Origin: Candidatus Woesearchaeota archaeon
Lineage (GTDB): Archaea; Nanobdellota; Nanobdellia; Woesearchaeales; UBA525
DNA length: 20,808 nt
Reading direction: 5' to 3'
Assembly (NCBI GenBank): GCA_018221245.1
Contig: JAAOYH010000056.1
Location: 1 to 20,808 of the forward strand
This document shows, piece after piece, positions 1-7,872 of this stretch (positions are counted from its first letter, which is position 1; each line of letters starts with the position of its first letter). The notes under the pieces were generated by a model. That model worked only from the letters and a program-made list of their open reading frames with translations, ran no database searches and was not told where the DNA came from. The translations under genes and the position numbers were made by a program.

Positions 1-61
1 ACGGCACAACCTAGCACACACGTGCTTCCGTACATGGATAAAGAAACTTCACGAGAGCAAA

Positions 62-71
62 CCTTATAAAT
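62..71 (+). promoter_or_regulatory. TATA box of the glycogen operon
   Basis: The sequence CCTTATAAAT is centred near 67, so transcription should start near 93. That leaves a leader of about 14 nt before the ATG at 108. This is one of only two units here that seems to have a leader with a ribosome binding site (GGGGTGAGG at 96-104); most other units look leaderless. Confidence 0.6.
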
Positions 72-107
72 GAAGGAACCTCGTGGTATGAGAAAGGGGT
101 GAGGTAC

Positions 108-626
108 ATGGTAAAGAAGAAGGTGAAGTCTCGTTCTACCAAGAAGAAACCTACTAGAAAGAAGACTGTGAAGAGGAAAGCAGTCAAGAAAAAAACGGTC
201 AAGCGTAAAGCTACCAAAAAAAAGGCAACGAAGAAAAAGGCTGTGAAGAGAAAAGCAGTCAAGAAAAGGGTCGTAAAGAAGAAGGCCGTTAAGAGAAGGT
301 CCCCTCCTAGGAGAGACCGAGCAGCCAAGCTCAGGACTACTTCCAGAGAACGCGTCTACAACCTGACAAGAGAGGTGCCTGAATACCACTACTTTGTCCT
401 CGCTAACGGCAAGCCTGTAAAGCATGTCGCAGAGCTAGCATCGCTGTTGGATCAGATAGAGGATCATATCTTCCACCACCACGTCTCCGCAGGCAAGAAT
501 GATTTCAATGCTTGGGTCAAGGACGTGTTCGATGATGTCGAGCTAGCAAGGAAGATGTCTGGAGCCAAGGACAAGAAACACCTGCAACTGGTAATATACA
601 AACACCTAGCGGGACACGAGGAGTAG
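108..626 (+). CDS. DUF5752 protein with lysine-rich histone-H1-like N-terminal tail
   Basis: The product has 172 residues. Residues 1 to about 70 are almost entirely K/R/A/V/T, in repeats of the type KKKAVKRKA, like histone H1 or other basic nucleic-acid-binding tails. Residues from about 92 to the end match the DUF5752 family, including the signature HHHVSAGKNDFNAWVKDVF. The role of DUF5752 is not established to my knowledge. A frame start at GTG 99 exists, but it lies inside the ribosome binding site; ATG 108 has that site at the right distance and is preferred. It is the first gene of an operon with a second DUF5752 gene, glycogen synthase and debranching enzyme. The basic tail could bind nucleic acid, membrane phosphate or the acidic linker of the neighbouring paralogue; this is inference. 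Confidence 0.85.
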   Translation: MVKKKVKSRSTKKKPTRKKTVKRKAVKKKTVKRKATKKKATKKKAVKRKAVKKRVVKKKAVKRRSPPRRDRAAKLRTTSRERVYNLTREVPEYHYFVLANGKPVKHVAELASLLDQIEDHIFHHHVSAGKNDFNAWVKDVFDDVELARKMSGAKDKKHLQLVIYKHLAGHEE

Positions 627-627
627 A

Positions 628-641
628 GCCCGGTAACGGGC
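628..641 (+). other. Intercistronic hairpin with GTAA loop
   Basis: A perfect 5-bp stem GCCCG/CGGGC closes a GTAA loop (GNRA tetraloop type). It sits directly between the stop codon of the first DUF5752 gene and the ribosome binding site GGGGGGTGAG of the second. It may stabilise the mRNA end or tune translation; it has no T-run, so a terminator is unlikely. Confidence 0.55.
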
Positions 642-654
642 AGGGGGGTGAGCA

Positions 655-1314
655 ATGACGTTACCGCAAGAAGAGCAGTTCCACTTTGGGGACGGTACAA
701 CAGTATCAAGTCTAGATGGCTTGAGAGACTACCTTGAACACATCAGCTACGAGGAATTCTATTTCCACGTAAACGCGGAGAAGAACGACTTCGCGAACTG
801 GATTCGCCATGTACTCAAAGAATCAAACCTAGCTGATAATTTAGACAAAGTCTCCAGCATAGTAGAGACTGTAGAGATTATCAATGATTATCTCAATCCT
901 CGTCCGCCAAAGTCGAGCCATGATGACATACAGTCTAAGATAGAGAAGAAGGAAGGGATAGATCTCAAGGAAGTGCCATCAACACAGCCTGAAGAGGCAC
1001 CAAAGGAAGAAGAGAAGATAGAGAAGCCTTCCGTGCCTGCCGAGCCTCTAGACTTCACAGAGCTCGAGAAGCAGCTTGAGAAGGATACTGAAGCGGCAGA
1101 ACAACCCAAAGAAGAGAAGCCTGAAGAGGCTCCAAAACTACCTGAGGAGATGAAGCCTGAAGAGGCTCCTGCTGAAGCTCCTAAAGAAAAGCATAAGGAT
1201 GAATATGTCCTAACGGCCAGGGAGAAGAAACAACTCATAGTAAAGGACTTCATAATAGGGATGTTCTTCGGTCTGATAATCGGCCTCCTACTAGGGAGGA
1301 TGCTTCCGGTGTGA
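655..1314 (+). CDS. DUF5752 protein with acidic linker and C-terminal membrane anchor
   Basis: The product has 219 residues in three parts. Residues about 8-80 are a DUF5752 domain (FYFHVNAEKNDFANWIRHV), clearly paralogous to the upstream gene. Residues about 85-180 are a low-complexity acidic, proline-rich linker with repeated PEEAP-type units, visible at DNA level as repeated CCTGAAGAGGC. Residues about 197-217 form one hydrophobic helix with GxxxG-like glycines, ending in RMLPV, so the protein is probably tail-anchored with its domain in the cytoplasm. The ATG follows a strong GGGGTGAG site. It lies upstream of glycogen synthase and overlaps it by 4 nt at the GTG start. A role in tethering glycogen enzymes or granules to the membrane is possible but unproven. 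Confidence 0.85.
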   Translation: MTLPQEEQFHFGDGTTVSSLDGLRDYLEHISYEEFYFHVNAEKNDFANWIRHVLKESNLADNLDKVSSIVETVEIINDYLNPRPPKSSHDDIQSKIEKKEGIDLKEVPSTQPEEAPKEEEKIEKPSVPAEPLDFTELEKQLEKDTEAAEQPKEEKPEEAPKLPEEMKPEEAPAEAPKEKHKDEYVLTAREKKQLIVKDFIIGMFFGLIIGLLLGRMLPV

Positions 1315-3107
1315 TTATGGCACGGTCCGCCAATGCGGCTGCCGATGTGCTCTTCGAGATTTCCTGGGAAGTCTGTAATAAAGTCGGCGGCATCTATACA
1401 GTAGTACAGACAAAGATACCTTACATAAAAGAGCGATATCAGGGATATATCTGTATAGGGCCTGATTTTGGGCAAAGCAAGGAATTTGATGAACGCCAAC
1501 CAGAGAAAGAGTGGAAAGACATCTTCAAGTCTCTAGAGAATAGAGGAGTCAAGTGTAGGTATGGCATATGGACCGTGCCAGGAGAGCCTACTGTGATTCT
1601 TGTGGACGCCTCAGGGCTTGTCAGTGATAGGGACACGCTGAAGGCTAAATATTGGGAGCACTATGGAATTGACTCACTCAAAGCGGATTGGATGTTTGAC
1701 GAGCCGATGTGTTTCTCCACAGCTGCAGGGATGATAGTGGAAGAGTATGTCAAACGCGCCAACAACAAAGTCGTCTGCCAGGCGCACGAATGGATGTCAG
1801 GATTCGCGATACTACACCTGAAATCTGCAGGGGTTAAGGTAGGTACTGTTTTCACTACACACGCCACCATGCTGGGCAGGACGATAGCAGGTAACGGGTA
1901 CCCTCTGTATGACATGCTGGAGAGTGTAGATCCTCTGGAGTGGGCTTACAAGCTGAACGTCCAGGACAAGCATCTCACAGAAGTAGCCTGTGCAAAGTCC
2001 TCCGATGCGTTTACTACTGTTAGCGAGATTACAGGGCTGGAGGCAGAGGCACTCCTTGATAGAAAACCTGACGTCTTGTTGTTCAATGGCTTCAACCTCG
2101 AACACTTTCCCACTTTTGAGGATACGAGCATAAAACACGGGCAGAGCCAGGAACACCTCACAGAATTCATCACGTATTATTTTTTCCCTTACTATCAATG
2201 GGATCTTGACAACACTTTAGTGTTCTTCACATCTGGAAGATATGAGTACCAGAACAAGGGACATGATGTAATAATGGAAGCCCTCGACAGACTCAATAAG
2301 CAGTTGAAGGATGAAGGATCTGATCTGACGGTGGTATTTATCTTCTGGGTCATGGATATGGGTCATGGGGAAATAAGGAGGGACGTGCTTGAGAACAAAA
2401 ATTTCTATGCGCACGCCAAAGGACATGTGGAATGGAACACGAAGCCGCTTGTCAGGAGAATAGTGCTAGATTTCCTGGCTGGGAAGCAACCGGGAACAGA
2501 TGAAGACAGGTTCACGAGTGGGTTCTTGGAGAACCTGAAGGAGGCAGTCTCGCCACTAGAGAGAAAAGGGCGTCCTCCTATTTCGACGCATGATCTTCCG
2601 GGTGAGGATACTGATCCCCTTGTTAGGGCTTGTTACAGACACAATCTTCTGAACGATGAAAATGACCGGGTTAAAGTGATAATATATCCTGGTTTTCTGG
2701 ATGGATCTGATGGTCTATTAAACCTAGAATATTATGACGCGACTGTAGGCACACATCTAGGCGTGTTTCCCAGTCAGTACGAGCCTTGGGGGTACACCCC
2801 TCTCGAATCTGCAGTCATGGGTGTCCCTGCGGTAACTACAGACCTGGCGGGGTTCGGCAGGTACATAGATTCTTGTAGAGATGGGGTGTGCAACGGCATA
2901 TTTGTAGTTCCACGCCATGACCGGAAAAGGGAAGATGTCATTGCAGATCTTACGAAAACATTCTCTAAATTTGTTCATCTTGACAGGAACGCCCGTGTCC
3001 ATCATGGATACCGTGCTAAGGAGCTCTCTAACAACTGTGGCTGGAAAGAGTTTGTGTGCCGCTACATAGAGGCCCATAACCTTGCGCTGAGCAAGGGGGG
3101 GAAATGA
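1311..3107 (+). CDS. Glycogen synthase, GT3 (eukaryal-type) family
   Basis: This enzyme transfers glucose from a nucleotide sugar (UDP-glucose in characterised GT3 enzymes) to the non-reducing end of glycogen in the cytoplasm. The N-terminus carries the GT3 sugar-nucleotide motif EVCNKVGGIYTV (K24-V-G-G). The C-terminal half has EPWGYTPLESAVMGVP, with the E-x7-E pair at residues 491 and 499, then TTDLAGFGRY; these are hallmark GT3 motifs rather than bacterial GT5 GlgA motifs. The 598-residue length is somewhat shorter than animal and fungal enzymes. The C-terminal arginine cluster used for glucose-6-phosphate control appears mostly lost (CRYIEAHNLALSK). The GTG at 1311 makes a GTGA overlap with the preceding stop; ATG 1317 is an alternative start. 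The stop overlaps the start of the debranching gene. Confidence 0.95.
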   Translation: MIMARSANAAADVLFEISWEVCNKVGGIYTVVQTKIPYIKERYQGYICIGPDFGQSKEFDERQPEKEWKDIFKSLENRGVKCRYGIWTVPGEPTVILVDASGLVSDRDTLKAKYWEHYGIDSLKADWMFDEPMCFSTAAGMIVEEYVKRANNKVVCQAHEWMSGFAILHLKSAGVKVGTVFTTHATMLGRTIAGNGYPLYDMLESVDPLEWAYKLNVQDKHLTEVACAKSSDAFTTVSEITGLEAEALLDRKPDVLLFNGFNLEHFPTFEDTSIKHGQSQEHLTEFITYYFFPYYQWDLDNTLVFFTSGRYEYQNKGHDVIMEALDRLNKQLKDEGSDLTVVFIFWVMDMGHGEIRRDVLENKNFYAHAKGHVEWNTKPLVRRIVLDFLAGKQPGTDEDRFTSGFLENLKEAVSPLERKGRPPISTHDLPGEDTDPLVRACYRHNLLNDENDRVKVIIYPGFLDGSDGLLNLEYYDATVGTHLGVFPSQYEPWGYTPLESAVMGVPAVTTDLAGFGRYIDSCRDGVCNGIFVVPRHDRKREDVIADLTKTFSKFVHLDRNARVHHGYRAKELSNNCGWKEFVCRYIEAHNLALSKGGK

Positions 3108-4879
3108 TGGCGACTGTGGTGCACGGAAAGGTGAAGACGTTCTCGGATAACCCTCATTTCTTGCTGACTAACAAGAATGGGGACTATCTTGCTCTAGGAA
3201 ACCCGAACACTAGCAATTATCATGGTTTATACATAAGAGATGAGAAAAGGCAGTATTGGAAGACTTTCTGGAACATAGTGCCTGAGACTCCAACAGATGA
3301 AATAGTCGTTAGTGAAACAGTAACCAGATCTGGAGAAGGATGGAGTCAGGAATTCTCACTCACTGAGAAAGGTCTCAGGATTGACGCTTCAGGCAATCAC
3401 ACGCTTACAGTGGATTGTAAGAGGCTCTACGATGAGTCTGATGACGGAAGGAACTACTCAATCAACATAAGACAAGGAAAAGATGAAGAGAAAGGCAATC
3501 TATCAAGCGTCACTGTAGTGGAGGTAGAATACTCCAAAGGAGACTACTCACTTAACACTGTCATAGCTACGACTATGCATGTTGAGAGAAAAGACAATTG
3601 GCATGAAGCCCCATATGAATATGATGACAGGAGGGGGACATCGAATACAAGATGGGTCTATGATATTTTATCCCTTTCAGGGAAAGGAGCCATAGCTATA
3701 GTCTCAGGAAACGAGAAGATGGGACTCCAGAGCAGAGCTCTGCAACTCCTGATCTCTAAGCTCGAGCCTGCCCATGTCGAAAAATTGGATGATCCGGGAG
3801 CGATGCTTGCGTACAAGGCATTCGATGCGCTTCACACAAAAGATGGAATTATGGCAGGCCTGCCCTGGTTTTTTCACTACTGGAGCAGGGATGAGCTCAT
3901 AGCAGTACAAGGTCTCCTTAGCACCCACCAGTATGAAGAAACCATCGCGATACTTGACAGGTGGTACGATACTGTTAGAGATGATGGTGGTCTTGCAGCC
4001 ATATTCCCCGATGAAGGTATAGAGAGCACTGATGCACCAGGATGGTTAGGGAAGAGAACCTCAGACCTAATATCTAGCTTGAGAGAACATGACAGGCTCG
4101 ACATGCTTCCAAAGGAGAAGCTAGCTACCTGGAGAGATATCACTGGCAAGATGCTTGACCGGGCTAGCAAGCTCATGCGTGACGGCCTAGTATGGACCGA
4201 AACGAACACTACTTGGATGGATACCCGATGGAATGATGATGGCCGGGCTGGAGCTTGTATAGAGATACAGGCCCTGACACTGGCTATATGTGATGCCCAC
4301 GCCACTTTATGCGCGATTACAGAGGAACAGATACTTCCGGAGAGGAGAACCCTGTGCCATGATATAGTTCAAGCAGTTCATCAAAAAATGGTGTTCGATG
4401 GGAGACTGTTGGATAGGTTACACCAGGATGGGAACCCAGACCACACGGTCAGGCCAAACATATTCATAGCATGGTATATCTCTCCGAAACTTTTCGTTAA
4501 AGAGGAGTGGAGAGGTTTTTTCCATTCTGCTCTTCCAGAATTATGGCTGGAGTGGGGAGGCTTGTCAAGCATCTCTCAGAACTCAGGGATATACCAGTCA
4601 AGATATACTGGTGAGGATGTCAGATCTTATCATAGAGGAGATTCATGGTATTGGGTGAACAACACCGCAGCCCTTGCGATGCATTCTGTGGACCCCGAGG
4701 GGTTCCGTGTCCCTATCAAGCGAGTCATATCTGCTGGCCTGACTGATTTATTGTCGCTCGGATTCATGGGACACTGCTCGGAAATATCCTCTGCGGAGGA
4801 GCAAGAAGCAGCGGGATGTTGGTCTCAGGCGTGGAGCGCTAGCACTCTCCTTGAATTGCTGCTCGCGACAAGGAAGTAG
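3104..4879 (+). CDS. Amylo-alpha-1,6-glucosidase (glycogen debranching enzyme, GH133-like)
   Basis: The product probably hydrolyses alpha-1,6 branch glucose of glycogen in the cytoplasm. The N-terminal ~200 residues are beta-rich and resemble the N-terminal domain of archaeal debranching enzymes (NYHGLYIRDE). The C-terminal (alpha/alpha)6-type catalytic region contains AGLPWFFHYWSRDEL at about 251-265, matching the family AGYPWFxxWGRDT motif, then TWMDTRWNDDGRAGACIEIQAL and the late SEI...GCWSQAWS motif. The 591-residue length fits the single-function archaeal form that lacks the 4-alpha-glucanotransferase part of the eukaryal enzyme. The ATG overlaps the synthase stop by 4 nt (ATGA) after GGGGGG, so the two are translationally coupled. 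A GH15-type glucoamylase is the main alternative. Confidence 0.9.
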   Translation: MMATVVHGKVKTFSDNPHFLLTNKNGDYLALGNPNTSNYHGLYIRDEKRQYWKTFWNIVPETPTDEIVVSETVTRSGEGWSQEFSLTEKGLRIDASGNHTLTVDCKRLYDESDDGRNYSINIRQGKDEEKGNLSSVTVVEVEYSKGDYSLNTVIATTMHVERKDNWHEAPYEYDDRRGTSNTRWVYDILSLSGKGAIAIVSGNEKMGLQSRALQLLISKLEPAHVEKLDDPGAMLAYKAFDALHTKDGIMAGLPWFFHYWSRDELIAVQGLLSTHQYEETIAILDRWYDTVRDDGGLAAIFPDEGIESTDAPGWLGKRTSDLISSLREHDRLDMLPKEKLATWRDITGKMLDRASKLMRDGLVWTETNTTWMDTRWNDDGRAGACIEIQALTLAICDAHATLCAITEEQILPERRTLCHDIVQAVHQKMVFDGRLLDRLHQDGNPDHTVRPNIFIAWYISPKLFVKEEWRGFFHSALPELWLEWGGLSSISQNSGIYQSRYTGEDVRSYHRGDSWYWVNNTAALAMHSVDPEGFRVPIKRVISAGLTDLLSLGFMGHCSEISSAEEQEAAGCWSQAWSASTLLELLLATRK

Positions 4880-4880
4880 G

Positions 4881-4889
4881 TTTTTTATA
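4881..4889 (+). promoter_or_regulatory. TATA box of the MscS-like gene, overlapping a T-run
   Basis: TTTTTTATA lies 2 nt after the debranching-enzyme stop. Its centre is about 26 nt from ATG 4912, the usual leaderless spacing in this window. The six T residues could also end transcription of the glycogen operon, since archaeal termination often needs only T-tracts. Confidence 0.55.
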
Positions 4890-4911
4890 CTGTACTCGAG
4901 TTGTGATGTTC

Positions 4912-5493
4912 ATGTTCCTAGACACCTTAATGCAAGGGGCTGAAGAGACATTCCTTTTGGTACAGGATGACCTGAATACGTTCGTCATAGCCTTGGTAAT
5001 TCTCTTGCTGGGATTCATCGTTGGTAGGATTACAGATAGGGCGCTGCATAAGTTGTTGTTGCGTACCGAGTTTGATGACAGATGCTTTAGGATATTCGGA
5101 AGGAGAAGGCGTTATGCTTTTTCTACGAGACGTACAATTGTAAGAGTTATCTATGTGCTCACCATACTTGCAGCGCTATCAGAGATAGGTTTGGCTATTC
5201 TGGCAGTGAAGCTCTTCATCGGACTACTCATATTCATAGTTGTTATATCAACCATCATAGGAGCTATTGATATGGTCCCTCATCTTCTTGGCAGAAGAAC
5301 GTTGGCGGCGAGAAAGGTGGCGGTGGGTGATGAGATATCCTTAGAAGATCCTCATGGGAGGGTAGAAGGCAAAGTAGTAGGCATAACCTTACTGGAGCTA
5401 AAATTGAAGCGTCCTAATGGAGATATATTATTCTTGCCTCTGGCGTCTTTTGTTAGTAATTCGTTTACGAAACGTCGCCCAAAGAAATTATGA
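4912..5493 (+). CDS. Small MscS-like membrane protein
   Basis: The product has about 194 residues. There are hydrophobic helices near residues 23-42 and two closely spaced ones near 78-127. A beta-type segment then follows whose VGDEISLEDPHGRVEGKVVG and NGDILFLPLASFVSNSF pieces resemble the FxVGDxIxx..G.xGxVxxI and GxxxxxPNs pattern of the MscS beta domain. It lacks the later C-terminal domain, so it is a short MscS-related protein; channel function is inferred. In-frame starts exist at GTG 4903, ATG 4906 and ATG 4912; the last is chosen because it sits 26 nt from the TATA centre. Its last 29 nt overlap, tail-to-tail, the end of the hydrolase gene on the other strand. Confidence 0.75.
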   Translation: MFLDTLMQGAEETFLLVQDDLNTFVIALVILLLGFIVGRITDRALHKLLLRTEFDDRCFRIFGRRRRYAFSTRRTIVRVIYVLTILAALSEIGLAILAVKLFIGLLIFIVVISTIIGAIDMVPHLLGRRTLAARKVAVGDEISLEDPHGRVEGKVVGITLLELKLKRPNGDILFLPLASFVSNSFTKRRPKKL

Positions 5494-7840
5494 TCTGCCT
5501 GTAAACATCAGGATACTTGTCTACGTGTAGCATGGATGTGTGGAGTTTCTCCAGAGTTGTGCACTTTCCAGATATCTCAATATTTTGTGCTCCTGAGAGT
5601 ACTGCGCTTTCAACTGTGACGACGCCGTCACCATCGGACCCTTCCATGTCGCATCCTGCTCCGTAGATCACTATTTTAGATGCTTCTGTAGTTGCACTAT
5701 TAAGTTTGTTCAAGAAAATACTGCCTTCTTTCATATCATCACATTCCATAGGAGAACCTATGAGTGGACAAAGCTCAGATACCCCTCCGCTAACACCGTG
5801 ATTGGGGGTGCCTACCATGATTATCTTGTCTATGTTGCCAGGCCATAGCTGATCGTATCTTCTGGCTACCAGACCCCCCATGCTATGTGCGATGATGATG
5901 ACCTTGTCTTCGTCTGAACGTTCCTTGACAGTATCAACTATGTCTTTCAGCCTGGTGGCATAGGTGTTGATACTCTCACTTTTTGTGTGCACAACAACAT
6001 ACTCTCCCTGCTCTTCAAAAGCGTCGAAGTAATAGCTGGCCTTGACGGTGATTGGGATGTCTGCTCGTGCCCAGCCGCTTGGATTAGAGACAGATATCAT
6101 GCCCGCATCGAGATATCCGTCGTTCTCTAGAGATGATTGTATGCTGTTGAATGCATCGAGCGAATACTCTGCAGATGTGTCCTTGTTGAAAGCATGCCCG
6201 TGCAGGAAGATGATGGGGAAAGGCGCGCCGCTGCAATCCTCACAACAAGCAGCACAGGATCCGTGGATACAGCACGTAGGATTCTGGTCGGGGAGTTTCA
6301 CTTCTTGTTTCTGAGGCGTGTCAGGAATATCTATGAGGGTTGTATTGGGAGGAGGGGGTATAGTTTGGTCTGCCGCTCCACAGGACGTAGGTTGGCGATT
6401 TATGAGCTCTCTGGTCAGTGCAGGGGTTAGATTGTACCCATCTAGTTGAACGTCTGCGAGCTCTCCATCTGGAAGGAAAGATTTTATCAGAGAGCCCATA
6501 GGTGAGTTGGGAATATCCTCTCCATATGATTTGGATGCGTCTAGGAATATGTTGTTGGCTATGAGTTCTATCTTATCCCAGAAAGAAGAGTTCGAGGGGT
6601 AGCCTTCATTTGTTATCTCTCCAGAGATGCTTGTGGATATTCCTGTGTGCACCGCAAGGAATAGTTCAAGATCCGAGCATGCACTGTCAATATTAAGTGA
6701 GTCTTGTACTGCCCTGGCGTATCCTGTAGGGTGGCTAAGGCATATCCCTCTAACTGTGCAGAGTGCGCTCTTTGAGATGTCTGTCTCCACAAGAACCCTG
6801 ACAGTCTCGTTGAGTAGGATTTTGTCTGCCTTCTCTCTTAATGAGTCTAGCTCCCCTGACAGGCTCTCAAGGATATACTTTTTCTTGACAGGATCGTTGC
6901 CTTTATAGAATATTTCAACCATTTCAAGATATGTTGACGTAGCACCATTTGATCGGTTGTCTTCCAGAAGCGATAGCTTGCTGATAGCTTCTAGATTTTC
7001 GTATGATTTTTGCATGAGTGCAGCTACAGCGTTATGGGCTTCTGCCAGTTCGTGCAATGTTTCATTAGCAGATAATATGGTGGCTGTGGAGAGTGTCCTG
7101 TCAAGTCTTATCACTGTTTCTGCAAGGTTAGTGTAGTCTTGTCTTGACCATTGAGCGTCTGCCTCTTCTATTAGAGGCTTAACTCTTTCCAGCATTATTT
7201 CTGTCTCGTATATCGTAGATAGTTCTTTTTCTGCAGTGGCGCCTAATGAATCTGCGAGGGCCTGCATAGATGGTAGAGAACTTGTTATTATGGAGTTGGT
7301 ATTATGTATATTGATGAGTTTCATCCTAAGGGTTTCTTGAGCCGTTCGCTCATCCGAATTGAGTGTGTGATCTAGAGTGATTAGGGCGCTTCTCATCTCC
7401 AAGTTCATGTTCGTCTGACAGAGAGCTCTCTTGATTCCTTGACATTCCATGGAGATACGATACAGTATCTGTCCTTCGCCTGAGCTGTCAGGAGTCATAT
7501 GATATGTCTGGCTGTAAGGTTTGCCAGGTCTTATCTCGAAGGTGCGCTGATCTATCAATCTGTCTTCACTCACATCCTCAAAGGTTGCTACACACTTAGC
7601 TGAGCAGAACGGGTTTGTGATTACTGACGTCTCCATTGTCACGTTTGCAACTTGCCCATTCTGTATGGAGAATTCTTGATTATCCAGAGTCATGCTTATG
7701 ATGACGTCGTTACCTAGCATGAGCTGCGCCTTGAGATAAAGCTGAGTTCCTGAGAGTGTGAAAACTATGGTGAGAATTAAGGCTGCAAGTACTAAGAGAC
7801 TGCGCTGGTGCGTTTCAAGAAACGTCTTGACCCTATTCAT
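5465..7840 (-). CDS. Membrane-anchored extracellular alpha/beta hydrolase (lipase/esterase type)
   Basis: The product has 791 residues. Residues about 14-34 are one N-terminal transmembrane helix with a basic flank, so the rest is probably outside the cell. Residues about 40-170 look beta-rich with several cysteines, and 170-340 mainly helical. A cluster of six cysteines (523, 524, 529, 532, 533, 536; CCIHGSCAACCEDC) precedes the catalytic domain. The hydrolase domain has an HG oxyanion motif (547-548), the nucleophile motif AHSMGG (Ser653), GDGVV with Asp738, and LHTSMLH with His767, a complete lipase-like triad. The substrate is unknown; PGAP1-like lipases and triacylglycerol lipases share this layout. 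The start ATG is 25 nt from a TATA box. Confidence 0.85.
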   Translation of the reverse strand: MNRVKTFLETHQRSLLVLAALILTIVFTLSGTQLYLKAQLMLGNDVIISMTLDNQEFSIQNGQVANVTMETSVITNPFCSAKCVATFEDVSEDRLIDQRTFEIRPGKPYSQTYHMTPDSSGEGQILYRISMECQGIKRALCQTNMNLEMRSALITLDHTLNSDERTAQETLRMKLINIHNTNSIITSSLPSMQALADSLGATAEKELSTIYETEIMLERVKPLIEEADAQWSRQDYTNLAETVIRLDRTLSTATILSANETLHELAEAHNAVAALMQKSYENLEAISKLSLLEDNRSNGATSTYLEMVEIFYKGNDPVKKKYILESLSGELDSLREKADKILLNETVRVLVETDISKSALCTVRGICLSHPTGYARAVQDSLNIDSACSDLELFLAVHTGISTSISGEITNEGYPSNSSFWDKIELIANNIFLDASKSYGEDIPNSPMGSLIKSFLPDGELADVQLDGYNLTPALTRELINRQPTSCGAADQTIPPPPNTTLIDIPDTPQKQEVKLPDQNPTCCIHGSCAACCEDCSGAPFPIIFLHGHAFNKDTSAEYSLDAFNSIQSSLENDGYLDAGMISVSNPSGWARADIPITVKASYYFDAFEEQGEYVVVHTKSESINTYATRLKDIVDTVKERSDEDKVIIIAHSMGGLVARRYDQLWPGNIDKIIMVGTPNHGVSGGVSELCPLIGSPMECDDMKEGSIFLNKLNSATTEASKIVIYGAGCDMEGSDGDGVVTVESAVLSGAQNIEISGKCTTLEKLHTSMLHVDKYPDVYRQIIISLGDVS

Positions 7841-7861
7841 ATTAGTGTGCGGAGGGCCTGC

Positions 7862-7869
7862 TATAAAAA
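7862..7869 (-). promoter_or_regulatory. TATA box of the hydrolase gene
   Basis: On the minus strand this reads TTTTTATA and is centred about 25 nt before the ATG at 7840, predicting a leaderless mRNA. It lies in the 32-bp gap after the mre11-like stop codon, so the hydrolase is probably transcribed on its own. Confidence 0.6.
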
Positions 7870-7872
7870 TCC

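Noticed and set aside
1..73. Possible 3' end of an upstream gene in frame 1 (stop at 67-69) or frame 2 (stop at 71-73)
   Set aside because: Both frames are too short (about 22-23 codons) to judge and neither gives a recognisable C-terminus.
11..328. Minus-strand 105-codon frame rich in Phe, Leu, Thr and Ala, looking membrane-like
   Set aside because: It is the antisense image of the lysine-rich tail of the first DUF5752 gene; AAG/AAA codons read backwards give Phe/Leu-rich sequence.
888..1499. Minus-strand 203-codon serine-rich frame
   Set aside because: It lies opposite the acidic PEEAP linker and the start of glycogen synthase; its Ser/Gly-rich content is the complement of Glu/Ala codons.
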